From Pseudogemmobacter hezensis (GTDB taxonomy: Bacteria > Pseudomonadota > Alphaproteobacteria > Rhodobacterales > Rhodobacteraceae), in NCBI RefSeq assembly GCF_013155295.1, contig NZ_JABJXT010000007.1:168046-232045 (forward strand): a stretch of DNA of 64,000 nucleotides, read 5' to 3'. Under the pieces are notes generated by a model, which saw nothing but the letters and a program-made list of their open reading frames with translations, searched no databases and was not told the DNA's origin. This document shows, piece by piece, positions 1 to 8,719 of the stretch. Position 1 is the first letter of the stretch; every line of letters begins with the position of its first letter. A program made the translations under genes and the position numbers.

Positions 1-192
1 GAAGCGGATCGCGCGGTCGATTGCCCCCGGCGCCAGATGGATGGCGCGGGCCGGATCCTGCAATCCGCTGATTGTATAGACGACGCCGACCACGCCCCAG
101 CCTAGCAGCATCAGCCCAAATCTGTGCCACAGGGTCAGTGATGCGGGCAGCGGGCCGGGCTGGGATGGTTTGGCGGGCAGAGGCGGGCTCAT
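1..192 (-). CDS. Membrane protein, N-terminal part (possibly PAP2 family)
   Basis: The frame is open from an ATG at 190-192 to the left edge of the window, giving 64 residues and no stop. The start is Pro-rich and cytoplasmic-looking (about 1-20). A hydrophobic segment follows at about 25-42 (FGLMLLGWGVVGVVYTISG), then the motif APGAIDRAIRF. This pattern resembles the start of alphaproteobacterial PAP2-type phosphatase/transferase membrane proteins, but the catalytic motifs would lie outside the window. It reads away from the lldD-like gene and shares a 365-bp divergent region with it. The family call is tentative; the coding frame itself is likely. Confidence 0.5.
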   Translation of the reverse strand, partial: MSPPLPAKPSQPGPLPASLTLWHRFGLMLLGWGVVGVVYTISGLQDPARAIHLAPGAIDRAIRF

Positions 193-557
193 TCCTGGTC
201 GCACTTTTCGGGGGCAGGGCCTTGCATCGGGGGTCGCTCTCGATTTTCAGATGGTTAATTAACGGCGTTCTTTAATATGACATTGGCGGTTCTTTCAGGT
301 CAAGAATGAAAATGAACACTGTTCTTAAATTATGCCGCGCCGTCACCGGCTCATATAGCGGCGCCAAATGTGCCGGGAAAAGCCGCGGGCCGGGCCGGGT
401 TCAGGCGCGGGCAGGAATGGCAAAGGTGCCCTGGATGACTTGAATTTCGCGCCAGGCTCTGCACAAGCTGCGCGCGACAGCTGTTCGCGCCAAAGCGACA
501 CCCGCAGGGGCGCAGATCCTGTCAGACACCGATCAACCGTCTCAGCCGGATCCGCTC
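193..557. other. Divergent intergenic region upstream of lldD-like gene
   Basis: No convincing gene is present. It holds an AT-richer stretch at about 240-350 that suits promoters for both flanking genes. Two palindromes stand out. GTTAATTAAC at 254-263 is perfect. GAACACTGTTC at 314-324 has GAAC and GTTC arms around three bases. The second has the same 4-3-4 layout as the operators near 18316-18385 but differs in its centre. No clear -35/-10 pair could be assigned. Confidence 0.5.
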
Positions 558-1703
558 ATGCGCCTCAGTGATTGCCACAATTTCCACGACTTCCGCCGTC
601 TTGCAAAGCGGCGCCTGCCGAGCCCGATCTTCAACTATATCGACGGTGGCGCGGATGATGAGGTGACGCTGCGGCGCAATACTGCGGCCTTTGAAAGCGT
701 GGATCTGGTGCCAAATGTGCTGCGCGGCGTGGAAGAGATCGACCTCTCGACCACGGTCATGGGGCAAAAGCTGGCGCTGCCGGTCTATCTGTCGCCGACC
801 GCGCTGCAGCGCCTGTTCCACCACCAGGGCGAGCGTGCCACCGCCGCCGCCGCCGAGGCCTATGGCACGATGTTCGGCTGCTCGTCCCTGGGCACGGTCT
901 CGATGGCTGAGCTGGCGAAAAAGCACAAGAATCCGCAGGTTTACCAGTTCTATTTCCACAAGGACCGGGGTCTGAACCGCGCGATGATGCAATCGGCCAA
1001 AGAGGCCGGGATCAATGTGATGATGCTGACCGTTGACAGCATCACCGGCGGCAACCGCGAGCGCGATCTGCGCACCGGATTTTCCATCCCCTTCCGGCTG
1101 ACGCTGGGCGGCATGTTCCAGTTTGCGATCAAGCCCGCCTGGGGCATCAACTACGTCACCCATGAGAAATTCAGCCTGCCGCAGCTGGATCAGCATATCG
1201 ACATGAAGGGCGACAGCCTGACCATCGGGCGCTATTTCACCGAGATGCTGGACCCCTCGATGAGCTGGGGTGATGTGGCGGCGCTGAAAGAGGAATGGGG
1301 CGGCGAATTCTGCCTGAAAGGCATCATGAGCACCGAGGATGCGCGTCGCGCGGCGGATATCGGCTGCTCGGGGATCGTTTTGTCGAACCACGGCGGGCGG
1401 CAGCTGGATGGCTCGCGCACCGGGTTTGATCAGCTGGATGAGATCGTGCAGGCCGTCGGCGACCGGCTGGATGTGATCATCGATGGCGGCATCCGGCGCG
1501 GCACCCATGTGCTGAAGGCGCTGTCTTTGGGCGCAAAAGCGGTGGGGCTGGGGCGCTTCTATCTTTATGCGCTGGCCGCGGCGGGCCAGCCCGGGATCGA
1601 GCGTGCGCTTGGCCAGCTGAAGGCCGAGCTTTTGCGCGATATGCGGCTGATGGGCGCCAAAAACATCTCTGAGCTGAGCCGCGACAATCTGCGCTTTCGT
1701 TAA
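558..1703 (+). CDS. lldD: FMN-dependent alpha-hydroxy-acid oxidase (L-lactate dehydrogenase type)
   Basis: This 381-residue protein has the length and fold signature of LldD/glycolate-oxidase family TIM-barrel flavoenzymes, which oxidise L-2-hydroxy acids such as L-lactate to 2-oxo acids at the cytoplasmic membrane. Visible family residues are Tyr27 in FNYIDGGADDE, Asp160 in MLTVDS, Lys254 in CLKG, and the catalytic base His278 with Arg281 in SNHGGRQLDGSR. The C-terminal FMN phosphate-binding segment reads DGGIRRGTHVLKALSLGA. The ATG at 558 has only a weak ribosome-binding site. A second family member lies at 8720-9898; this one has the more lactate-dehydrogenase-like sequence. Substrate is inferred, not proven. 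Confidence 0.9.
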   Translation: MRLSDCHNFHDFRRLAKRRLPSPIFNYIDGGADDEVTLRRNTAAFESVDLVPNVLRGVEEIDLSTTVMGQKLALPVYLSPTALQRLFHHQGERATAAAAEAYGTMFGCSSLGTVSMAELAKKHKNPQVYQFYFHKDRGLNRAMMQSAKEAGINVMMLTVDSITGGNRERDLRTGFSIPFRLTLGGMFQFAIKPAWGINYVTHEKFSLPQLDQHIDMKGDSLTIGRYFTEMLDPSMSWGDVAALKEEWGGEFCLKGIMSTEDARRAADIGCSGIVLSNHGGRQLDGSRTGFDQLDEIVQAVGDRLDVIIDGGIRRGTHVLKALSLGAKAVGLGRFYLYALAAAGQPGIERALGQLKAELLRDMRLMGAKNISELSRDNLRFR

Positions 1704-1912
1704 GCGTGCTTTTGGGCCGGGTTGATGGCGGGCAGGCAATGCCCCGCCGTCGATCACGGAAACTGGCAAAATCCTGCCAGTTTCCGAAACATCCCGAAAC
1801 ATAAACTTGATTCAAATTCGAATCCGGGTGATCAGGCCCCACAACCCCGGCAAAGACCGGGCCGGTGAAAACCGGAATTGGGCAGAAAATACGACACTCG
1901 GAACGGAAAACG

Positions 1913-2467
1913 ATGACTTCGACCGCTGCGAAAACGCTTTTGAAGCGCATGGGATTGCTTTGCGCTGTTTTGACCCTCAGCGCCTGTATGGGCCGCGATC
2001 TGGCCCCCGAGGCAGCAAACTCCTCGATTTTCGGCGGTATTGATTCTGAGCGTCAGCAGATGGCTCTGCTGGAAGCCAGCCAGAAGCGTGCCAAAGGGCA
2101 GCGGGTCTGGTGTGTGCCTTTCGCGCGTACGGCCAGCGGTGTGGCGCTGCGCGGCGATGCAAAAACCTGGTGGAATTCGGCGGCGGGCAATTATGAGCGC
2201 GGCAATCAGCCCCGGCCCGGCGCTGTGATGGCCTTTGCAGCAACGCGCAAGATGTCGCGCGGCCATATCGCGGTGGTGTCCGAGGTGGTTTCCGAGCGTG
2301 AGATCCGCATCAACCATGCGAACTGGATCAAGAACAAGGTCCAGCTGGATATGAAAGTGGTTGATATCTCGCCGAAAAATGACTGGACCTCTGTCAAGGT
2401 CGAGCGTGTTGCCGGCGAGATGGGCAAATCCAGCTATCCGATCAACGGCTTTATCTATCCGAACTGA
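1913..2467 (+). CDS. CHAP-domain lipoprotein (putative amidase)
   Basis: The predicted protein has 184 residues. The ATG at 1913 gives a lipoprotein signal with lipobox LSAC (Cys25), so this start is preferred over the in-frame ATG at 1865, which adds 16 hydrophilic residues before the signal. The mature part has CHAP (NlpC/P60-like cysteine peptidase) hallmarks: Cys67 in RVWCVPFAR, His118 in RGHIAVVSEV and a polar residue in INHANW near 137. CHAP enzymes cleave peptidoglycan peptides or glutathionyl-type amides; a cell-wall role in the periplasm is inferred. It is followed by a strong terminator at 2521. Confidence 0.8.
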   Translation: MTSTAAKTLLKRMGLLCAVLTLSACMGRDLAPEAANSSIFGGIDSERQQMALLEASQKRAKGQRVWCVPFARTASGVALRGDAKTWWNSAAGNYERGNQPRPGAVMAFAATRKMSRGHIAVVSEVVSEREIRINHANWIKNKVQLDMKVVDISPKNDWTSVKVERVAGEMGKSSYPINGFIYPN

Positions 2468-2520
2468 GAGCGGCCAGGCCAGGGCCTTGCGCAGATCGTT
2501 CAGCCGTTAAATCAAATTGA

Positions 2521-2552
2521 AAAGGGGAGGCAGCGTGCCTCCCCTTTGTCAT
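2521..2552. terminator. Rho-independent terminator between convergent genes
   Basis: A perfect 12-bp stem (AAAGGGGAGGCA at 2521-2532 with its complement at 2536-2547) closes a 3-nt loop and is followed by GTCATTTTT. It lies between the CHAP gene and the convergent peroxiredoxin gene. The A-run on the left lets it act for both directions. Confidence 0.9.
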
Positions 2553-2586
2553 TTTTGCCTGTCGCTTTCGGCAGGCGGGGCGTGTC

Positions 2587-3243
2587 TTAGCCCGGCTGTT
2601 TTGCGAAACGCAGGTAGGGCAGTTTGATGTCCAGCTCGCCATATTTCTCGGCGGCCTGTTCGTTGTTCAGGCTGAGCGCCACGATCACATCCTGACCGGG
2701 GATCCAGTCAGCCGGGGTCGCCAGCGGCTTGCCATCGGTCAGCAGAACGGCGTCAACGGCGCGCAGGATCTCGGCGAAGTTGCGGCCGACCGACATCGGG
2801 TAGTAAATCGTGAAGCGGACTTTCTTGTCCGGCCCGATGAAATAGACCGCGCGCACGGTGGCGGTATGGGCGGGCGTGCGGCCCTCGGTCGGGATGTAGT
2901 AATCGGCGGGCAAGAGGTCATAGGCTTTCGAGACCGCGAGGCTGGTATCGTCGATGATCGGGAAATCAGCGGGGGCGCCGCCGAAGGCCTCGATATCGCG
3001 TTTCCACTTTTCGTGGTCGGCTTTGCCATCAACGGAAAGGCCGATCACCTTGATGCCGCGTTTTTGCCATTCCGGGATCAGCCGGGCGACGGCTGCGAAT
3101 TCGGTGGTGCAAACGGGGGTGAAATCGCGCGGATGGCTGAAGATCAGGCCATAGCTGTCACCCAGCCATTCGTGAAAGTTGATGACCCCTGCCGTGGTGT
3201 CGGCGGTGAAATCGGGGGCGATGTCATTGATACGGACAGACAT
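2587..3243 (-). CDS. 1-Cys peroxiredoxin (Prx6/AhpC-TSA family)
   Basis: The 218-residue length and the motif HPRDFTPVCTTEF with peroxidatic Cys45 identify a Prx6-type thiol peroxidase that reduces H2O2 and organic hydroperoxides in the cytoplasm. The downstream C-terminal domain (WIPGQDVIVALSLNNEQAAEKYG) is typical of the Prx6 branch rather than 2-Cys AhpC. No resolving Cys in the usual C-terminal position is seen, so an external thiol donor is expected. The ATG at 3243 has GGAG upstream. It shares a 245-bp divergent region with the aldehyde dehydrogenase gene at 3489. Confidence 0.93.
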   Translation of the reverse strand: MSVRINDIAPDFTADTTAGVINFHEWLGDSYGLIFSHPRDFTPVCTTEFAAVARLIPEWQKRGIKVIGLSVDGKADHEKWKRDIEAFGGAPADFPIIDDTSLAVSKAYDLLPADYYIPTEGRTPAHTATVRAVYFIGPDKKVRFTIYYPMSVGRNFAEILRAVDAVLLTDGKPLATPADWIPGQDVIVALSLNNEQAAEKYGELDIKLPYLRFAKQPG

Positions 3244-3453
3244 GGATGGACTCCTCAGGAAATTCCTTCGCCTGATTTACGCCTGATGGGAGAAAATTTC
3301 ACCCCCTGTCGCGCTGCCCGATGCAAATTAGAACCATCTTCCTGACAGCCGTGGATCGAAGGGATAAGTTTTCATCTTTCCCGATATGCTTTGGCGTCAG
3401 TATTCCCTTTTGGCGATCAGATCCCTTGCAGCGGCGGGGTGGCTGGCATTAAG

Positions 3454-3466
3454 TTTGATCAAATTC
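3454..3466. promoter_or_regulatory. Operator-like palindrome TTTGATCAAATTC
   Basis: The palindrome TTTGATCAAA with trailing TTC lies 22 bp before the ATG of the aldehyde dehydrogenase. The identical 13-mer occurs at 9931-9943, 36 bp before the class III aminotransferase start. This suggests a shared regulator for the two catabolic transcription units. No regulator gene for it is visible nearby. Confidence 0.4.
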
Positions 3467-3488
3467 CCGCTGCGGATCGGAGTCTCTT

Positions 3489-4934
3489 ATGCTTGCCAAA
3501 CGTGAATTCTATATCAACGGTGCCTGGGTGGCCCCGGCAAAGCCGCGTGATTGCCAGGTGATCAACCCCTCGAATGAAGAGCCCTGCGCGGTGATCTCTC
3601 TGGGCGATCAGGCCGATACCGACGCGGCGGTTGCGGCGGCAAAGGCGGCGCTGCCGGGCTGGCGGGCAACCCCCCCCGCCGAGCGGGCGCGGCTGGTGGC
3701 AAAGATCCTCGATCAGTATGAGGCCCGCAAACAGGAGTTTGCCGAAGCCATTGCTATGGAAATGGGGGCGCCGATTGATTTCGCCCTGGCCGAGCAGGCC
3801 CCCTGTCTGCCCTGGCACACCACCAACTTCCTGCGGGCTTTCGAGCATATCGAATGGATCCGCCCGCTGGGCGATCACGCGCCGGGTGCCGCCATCGCGC
3901 TGGAGCCGATCGGCGTTGTCGGTCTGATCACCCCCTGGAACTGGCCGGTCAATCAGATCGCGCTGAAGGCGATTCCGGCGATGCTGGCGGGCTGCACCTG
4001 TGTGCTGAAGCCTTCAGAAGAGGCCCCGCTTGATGCGATGATGTTTGCCGAGTTCTGTCATGATGCGGGGATCCCGGCGGGGGTGTTCAACCTGGTGAAT
4101 GGTGATGGCGCGGGCGTCGGCAGCCAGTTGTCGACCCATCCGGATGTCGAGATGATTTCCTTCACCGGCTCGACCAGGGCCGGGCGGGCGATCTCGAAGG
4201 CAGCCGCCGAAACGCTGAAACGGGTCACGCTGGAGCTGGGCGGCAAGGGCGCGAACCTTTTGTTTGCCGATGCGCGGCCCGATGCAGTGCGCTGGTCGGT
4301 GGCGCGGATGATGGAAAACACCGGGCAAAGCTGCAACGCGCCCTCGCGTCTGCTGGTCGAGCGTTCGGTCTATGACCGCGTGGTGGCAGAGGCGGCAGAT
4401 CTGGCCAATGCGATTAAGGTCGGCCCCGCCGATCAGCCGGGCGATCACATCGGCCCGGTGGTGAACAAGCGGCAGTGGGACATCATCCAGACCTATATCC
4501 GCAAAGGGATCGAAGAGGGGGGCCGTCTGGTTGCGGGCGGCCCCGATCTGCCCGAGGGCTTCAATCGCGGCTTTTACGTGAAACCCACGGTTTTCGCCGA
4601 TGTGAAACCCGGCATGACCATCGAGCGCGAAGAGATCTTCGGCCCGGTCCTCTCGATCATCCCCTTCGACACCGAGGAAGAGGCGCTGCGCATCGCCAAT
4701 GACACCCCCTATGGTCTGACCAACTACGTCCAGACCGAGGACCAGACCCGTGCGAATCGCCTTGGCCGCGCCCTGGTCGCCGGCATGATTGAGATGAACG
4801 GCAAATCGCGCGGCGCGGGCGTGTTCTTTGGCGGCGTAAAGCAATCGGGCCGGGCGCGGGAAGGCGGGATCTGGGGGCTGGAAGAGTTCCTCGAGCCCAA
4901 AGCCATCTCTGGCTACGATTTTAACGCTGGCTGA
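3489..4934 (+). CDS. NAD(P)+-dependent aldehyde dehydrogenase
   Basis: The 481-residue protein shows the full aldehyde dehydrogenase pattern: Asn151 in TPWNWP, the cofactor loop FTGSTRAGR (225-233), Glu249 in LELGGKG and catalytic Cys282 in NTGQSCNAPSR. It oxidises an aldehyde to the acid; substrate class cannot be fixed from sequence. The start at 3489 has CGGAG upstream. It heads a rightward set of catabolic genes and is followed 73 bp later by adenine deaminase across a strong hairpin. An operator-like palindrome precedes it. Confidence 0.92.
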   Translation: MLAKREFYINGAWVAPAKPRDCQVINPSNEEPCAVISLGDQADTDAAVAAAKAALPGWRATPPAERARLVAKILDQYEARKQEFAEAIAMEMGAPIDFALAEQAPCLPWHTTNFLRAFEHIEWIRPLGDHAPGAAIALEPIGVVGLITPWNWPVNQIALKAIPAMLAGCTCVLKPSEEAPLDAMMFAEFCHDAGIPAGVFNLVNGDGAGVGSQLSTHPDVEMISFTGSTRAGRAISKAAAETLKRVTLELGGKGANLLFADARPDAVRWSVARMMENTGQSCNAPSRLLVERSVYDRVVAEAADLANAIKVGPADQPGDHIGPVVNKRQWDIIQTYIRKGIEEGGRLVAGGPDLPEGFNRGFYVKPTVFADVKPGMTIEREEIFGPVLSIIPFDTEEEALRIANDTPYGLTNYVQTEDQTRANRLGRALVAGMIEMNGKSRGAGVFFGGVKQSGRAREGGIWGLEEFLEPKAISGYDFNAG

Positions 4935-4963
4935 TCGCGGCTTTACGTGACGAATGCCTGGTG

Positions 4964-4998
4964 CCTGCCCGCACAAAGGGTAACTATGTGCGGGCAGG
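4964..4998 (+). promoter_or_regulatory. Hairpin overlapping the ribosome-binding site of ade
   Basis: CCTGCCCGCACA at 4964-4975 and its exact complement at 4987-4998 form a perfect 12-bp stem with an 11-nt loop. The right arm runs into the strong Shine-Dalgarno sequence AGGAGGT (4996-5002) of the adenine deaminase ATG at 5008. There is no U-run, so it is not a classical terminator. It could mask translation initiation or be a processing site in the ALDH-ade transcript. Confidence 0.55.
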
Positions 4999-5007
4999 AG
5001 GTGCCCG

Positions 5008-6744
5008 ATGCCGGTAACGAACGACCAAAGTGACGCCCGCCGCGAAGGCGTCGCAAAACTCGCGCAGCGTATCGACCAGGGGCGGGGCATTGCCCCGGCC
5101 GATCTGGTTCTGAAAGGCGGGCGCTTTCTTGACCTGATCACCGGCGAACTGGTCGAAAGCGATGTGGCGATCTGCGGCGATATGATCGTCGGCACTTTCG
5201 GTACCTATCACGGCCAGCGCGAGATTGATCTGCAGGGGCAGATCATGGTGCCGGGCTTTATCGACACCCATCTGCATATCGAAAGCTCGCTGGTCACCCC
5301 CTTTGAATTTGACCGCTGCGTTGGCCCGCATGGGGTGACGACCGCGATCTGCGACCCGCATGAGATTGCCAATGTCTGCGGCATTGACGGCATCCGCTAT
5401 TTCCTGGACGCCTCGGCTGAGACGCTGATGGATATCCGGGTGCAGCTTTCGTCCTGCGTGCCCTCGACCCATATGGAGACGGCAGGCGCAAGGCTTGAGG
5501 CCGCCGATCTGGTGCCGCTGATGGATCACCCCAGGGTGATTGGCCTGGCCGAGTTCATGAATTTCCCCGGCGTTTTGATGAAAGACCCGGGTTCTATGGC
5601 CAAGCTGGCGGCATTCCAGGGCCGCCATATCGACGGCCATGCGCCGCTTTTGCGCGGGGCCGATCTGAACGGCTATATCGCTGCCGGGATCCGCACCGAG
5701 CATGAGGCAACCACCGCCGCCGAGGCGCTGGAAAAGCTGCGCAAGGGGATGCGGGTGCTGATCCGTGAGGGCTCGGTCTCGAAGGATCTGGCGGCGCTGG
5801 CAGAGATTCTGACCGAGCGGCACTCGCCTTACCTTTGCCTTTGCACCGATGACCGCAACCCGCTGGATATCGCGGAACATGGGCATCTGGATTACATGAT
5901 CCGCACCGCAATCGGGCTGGGCTGCCCGCCGCTGGCGGTCTACCGCGCGGCATCCCTGTCGGCGGCCGAGGCCTTCGGTCTGAAGGATCGCGGGCTGATC
6001 GCGCCGGGCAAACGCGCCGATATTGCGGTGATCGACACGCTTGCGGGCTGCCATGTCAGCCGCGTCTTCACCGCCGGGCGCGAGCTGACTGCTGCGGCCT
6101 TTGCTGCCCGGCAGATCATCCCGCCCATCGCCCGCCAATCGGTCAAAGCGCCCAAGGTCAGCGCGGCGGATTTTCGCACCGGGGGCAACCGCGCCCAGAC
6201 CCCGGTGATCGGCATTCTGCCCGGCAAGATCATCACCGAACATCTGACCTTCGACATTGCCCCCGAGGATGGCGACAAGCGCCCCGACCTGGCCCGTGAC
6301 CTCGTGAAAATCGCGGTGATTGAACGTCATGGCAGGAACGGCAACCGCGCCACCGGCTTTGTGCAGGGCTTTGGGCTGCAGCGCGGGGCGATTGCCTCGA
6401 CCGTCTGCCATGACCATCACAATATCGCGGTGGTGGGGGTGGATTACGGCGATATGGCGCTGGCCGCGAACCGCCTGACCCAGATCGAGGGCGGCTTTGT
6501 CGTGGTTGAGGGCGGGAAAATCCTGGCTGAACTGGCGCTGTCGCTGGCCGGGCTGATGAGCCTTGAACCCTTTGAAACAGTGCGCGAAAACCTGATCGCG
6601 CTGCGGGCGGCGGCGCGCAGCCTGGGCGTCGTGCTGGAAGAGCCGTTCCTGCAGCTGGCTTTCCTGGCGCTGCCGGTGATCCCGCATCTGAAAATCACCG
6701 ATCACGGCATGATCGACGTGGATCGCTTTGAAGTCATTCCATAG
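5008..6744 (+). CDS. ade: Adenine deaminase
   Basis: The 578-residue protein matches bacterial adenine deaminase (amidohydrolase superfamily), which converts adenine to hypoxanthine plus ammonia for purine salvage or nitrogen supply. The metal-binding HxH lies in [14 protein letters not shown] (about 74-87). [16 protein letters not shown] and later GHAPLL and CTDDRNP supply other metal and catalytic residues. The C-terminal adenine-deaminase domain contains the conserved [12 protein letters not shown] segment. The start has an excellent AGGAGGT, which is partly in the hairpin 4964-4998. The ArsC-like gene follows 10 bp later. Confidence 0.95.
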   Translation: MPVTNDQSDARREGVAKLAQRIDQGRGIAPADLVLKGGRFLDLITGELVESDVAICGDMIVGTFGTYHGQREIDLQGQIMVPGFIDTHLHIESSLVTPFEFDRCVGPHGVTTAICDPHEIANVCGIDGIRYFLDASAETLMDIRVQLSSCVPSTHMETAGARLEAADLVPLMDHPRVIGLAEFMNFPGVLMKDPGSMAKLAAFQGRHIDGHAPLLRGADLNGYIAAGIRTEHEATTAAEALEKLRKGMRVLIREGSVSKDLAALAEILTERHSPYLCLCTDDRNPLDIAEHGHLDYMIRTAIGLGCPPLAVYRAASLSAAEAFGLKDRGLIAPGKRADIAVIDTLAGCHVSRVFTAGRELTAAAFAARQIIPPIARQSVKAPKVSAADFRTGGNRAQTPVIGILPGKIITEHLTFDIAPEDGDKRPDLARDLVKIAVIERHGRNGNRATGFVQGFGLQRGAIASTVCHDHHNIAVVGVDYGDMALAANRLTQIEGGFVVVEGGKILAELALSLAGLMSLEPFETVRENLIALRAAARSLGVVLEEPFLQLAFLALPVIPHLKITDHGMIDVDRFEVIP

Positions 6745-6754
6745 GGCACCCCCG

Positions 6755-7165
6755 ATGAGCACGATTTATCACAATCCCGCCTGCGGCACCTCGCGCAATG
6801 TGCTGGCGATCCTGCGCGCGGCGGGCGAGGCGCCCGAGGTGGTCGACTATCTGAAGGCCGGATGGAACGCGCCGCTCTTGCGCCAGCTGTTCGCGGCGGC
6901 GGGGCTGACAGCGGCTCAGGCTTTGCGCGTCAAAGGCACGCCTGCGGCTATGCTGGGCCTGACCGGGCCAGAGGTTCCGCCAGAGACGATTATCGCCGCC
7001 ATGATCGAGCATCCGATCCTGGTCGAGCGCCCCTTTGTGGTCACGCCCCTCGGCACGGCGCTGTGCCGCCCGGCGGTGGAAGTGGGGCGGATTTTGCCGC
7101 ATCAGCCCGCAACGCCGGTGCTGGCGGCGGATGGAAAGGTGATCTACGATCCGCAGGCCCGGTGA
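6755..7165 (+). CDS. arsC: ArsC/Spx-family reductase (arsenate reductase type)
   Basis: A start at 6755 gives 136 residues beginning MSTIYHNPACGTSRNVLAIL. The glutaredoxin-fold ArsC active site has Cys10 followed by GTSRN, and the RPFVVTP segment near 104-110 carries the conserved Arg of the arsenate site. These enzymes reduce arsenate to arsenite with glutathione/glutaredoxin. The in-frame ATG at 6728 lies inside ade and is not preferred. It is not in a recognisable ars operon: it sits 10 bp after ade, with no arsB, arsR or acr3 nearby, so its physiological role may differ. Confidence 0.85.
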   Translation: MSTIYHNPACGTSRNVLAILRAAGEAPEVVDYLKAGWNAPLLRQLFAAAGLTAAQALRVKGTPAAMLGLTGPEVPPETIIAAMIEHPILVERPFVVTPLGTALCRPAVEVGRILPHQPATPVLAADGKVIYDPQAR

Positions 7166-7216
7166 CGAAACCCAGCGGTCAGCCCCGTTGAACAGGCCCA
7201 GTAATAAGGTAAGGCG

Positions 7217-7855
7217 ATGACGAAATCTCTGCTGCTTTACGGCGATTCCAACACCCATGGCACCATGCCGATGTCTGAACCCGGCGCGATGGGGCGCTTT
7301 GCACCGCGCCACCGCTGGACCAGTCTGCTGGCCGAAGATCTCAGCGACTGGCAGGTGATCCCCGAGGGCCATCCCGGCCGCACCACCGTGCATGATGACC
7401 CGATCGAGGGGCCGCATCGCAACGGCCTGACCATTCTGCCCGCCATCCTCGAAAGCCATCGCCCTCTGGATGTGGTGGCGCTGATGCTGGGCACCAATGA
7501 TCTGAAGCACCGTTTCTCTGTCAATGCCGCCGATATTGCCTGCGCGATCGAGAGGCTGGTGCGGGTGATCCGGGCCTCGGGCGCGGGCCCGATGGGGGGT
7601 GCCCCTGGTGTCCTGATCATCGCGCCGCCGCCGATCCGTGAGGTCGGGCCGCTGGCCGGGATCTTCGCGGGGGGCGCGGCGAAATCGCAGCACCTCGGGG
7701 CCGAGCTGGGGGCGATGGCGATGCGCAATGGCCTGCCCTTCGTGGATCTGGGCGGCAAGGTAGCGGTCTCGGATATCGACGGCATCCATTATGAGGCCGG
7801 GGCCGCCCCGGTGATCGCCGCCCTGGTGGCGGATGCGGTGCGGGCGCATTTCTGA
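7217..7855 (+). CDS. SGNH/GDSL-type hydrolase (arylesterase-like)
   Basis: The 212-residue protein has the SGNH blocks in order: nucleophile in LLLYGDSNTHG (Ser11), the oxyanion segment LMLGTNDLKHRF, and the C-terminal DGIHYEAG with Asp and His of the catalytic triad. No signal peptide is seen, so it is likely a cytoplasmic esterase acting on a small ester. It lies between the ArsC-like and CbiX-like genes in the same direction, 51 bp and 31 bp apart, suggesting co-transcription. Confidence 0.88.
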   Translation: MTKSLLLYGDSNTHGTMPMSEPGAMGRFAPRHRWTSLLAEDLSDWQVIPEGHPGRTTVHDDPIEGPHRNGLTILPAILESHRPLDVVALMLGTNDLKHRFSVNAADIACAIERLVRVIRASGAGPMGGAPGVLIIAPPPIREVGPLAGIFAGGAAKSQHLGAELGAMAMRNGLPFVDLGGKVAVSDIDGIHYEAGAAPVIAALVADAVRAHF

Positions 7856-7886
7856 TGCCGCGCCTTGGGTTCTTTCGCGCGACGGG

Positions 7887-8594
7887 ATGACGATGATCCG
7901 CAAGCTGCTGATCGTGGCGCATGGCCAGCCCTCTGATCCGCTGCCCGCTGCGGCAGAGCTGCGGGGGCTGGCGGCGCGGATTGCCGGGCATTTGCCGGGC
8001 TGGCAGGTGCATTCGGCGACGCTGGCCGAGGCCGACGCGCTGGAACGCTTTGCTGCGCAAGAGGCCGCCGCCGGGCAGACAGAGGATCCTGGCCTTGTCT
8101 TTCCGGTATTCATGGCCCGGGGCTGGTTCACCCAGGTCGCGCTGCCCGGTCGGCTGGCGCGGGCGGGGGTGACAGGATGGCAGATGATGGAACCGATGGG
8201 CGTTATGCCCGCCCTGCAGGCGCTGGCGGTGACACTGGCGCGCGAAAGCGGCGCGGATGAGGTCTTGCTGGCCGCCCATGGCTCGGGCCGCTCAGATGCC
8301 CCGGCGCAGGTGGCGCGTGAGGTGGTCGCGCTGATCGCTGCGGGCACAAAGGCGCGGCGCGTCGAGGCCGCCTTTATCGAAGAGCCGCCGCTTCTGTCAG
8401 CGGTGCAGGGATGGGGGCCAAAGGCGATTTGCCTGCCGTTTTTCGCCATGTCGGGCGGGCATGTGGTCTCTGACCTGCCCGAGGCCCTGGCGACTGCCGG
8501 ATTTTTGGGCACCATCCTGCCGCCGCTGGGGCTGGACCCCCGCATTCCCGCGCTGATTGCGGCGGCGGCGCTGCAGGCTGCTGCCGATGCTTGA
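7887..8594 (+). CDS. CbiX/sirohydrochlorin chelatase-like protein with two half-domains
   Basis: A start at 7887 (MTMIRKLLIVAHG) gives 235 residues; the ATG at 7893 is an alternative. Two CbiX-like halves can be seen: LLIVAHGQPSDP near the N-terminus and VLLAAHGSGRSDAPAQVA in the middle, each with the family's His-Gly motif. The second half ends with LPFFAMSGGHVVSDLPEAL. Family members insert Co2+ or Fe2+ into sirohydrochlorin. No cobalamin or siroheme genes are adjacent, so the actual substrate or metal is unknown. Confidence 0.75.
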   Translation: MTMIRKLLIVAHGQPSDPLPAAAELRGLAARIAGHLPGWQVHSATLAEADALERFAAQEAAAGQTEDPGLVFPVFMARGWFTQVALPGRLARAGVTGWQMMEPMGVMPALQALAVTLARESGADEVLLAAHGSGRSDAPAQVAREVVALIAAGTKARRVEAAFIEEPPLLSAVQGWGPKAICLPFFAMSGGHVVSDLPEALATAGFLGTILPPLGLDPRIPALIAAAALQAAADA

Positions 8595-8651
8595 GGCTGC
8601 CCGCCTGCAGGGCTAAGGCAGATTAAAGCGGCCTGATTTCCCCTTTGGCGC

Positions 8652-8695
8652 GATCCGCCCGTGATCCGTCCAGGATCCGCCCAGGATCCGCCTTG
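8652..8695. repeat. Tandem repeat, 11 bp x 4
   Basis: Four consecutive 11-bp units of type GATCCGCCCAG (8652, 8663, 8674 and 8685) differ by 1-2 bases. They fill the short gap between the CbiX-like gene and the second hydroxy-acid oxidase, ending 24 bp before its ATG. Confidence 0.9.
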
Positions 8696-8719
8696 GCCCC
8701 ACCTGTGAGAGAGCACCCC

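Noticed and set aside
522..1802. 426-codon minus-strand ORF opposite lldD
   Set aside because: It is a shadow of the plus-strand oxidase in a GC-rich genome; its translation has no recognisable motif and the plus frame has all FMN-enzyme residues.
1814..1830. TTCGAATCC, resembling a tRNA T-arm
   Set aside because: No acceptor, D or anticodon stems can be folded around it.
4984..6762. 592-codon minus-strand ORF opposite ade
   Set aside because: Antisense shadow; composition rich in His, Arg and Gln without family motifs, while the plus frame is a full adenine deaminase.
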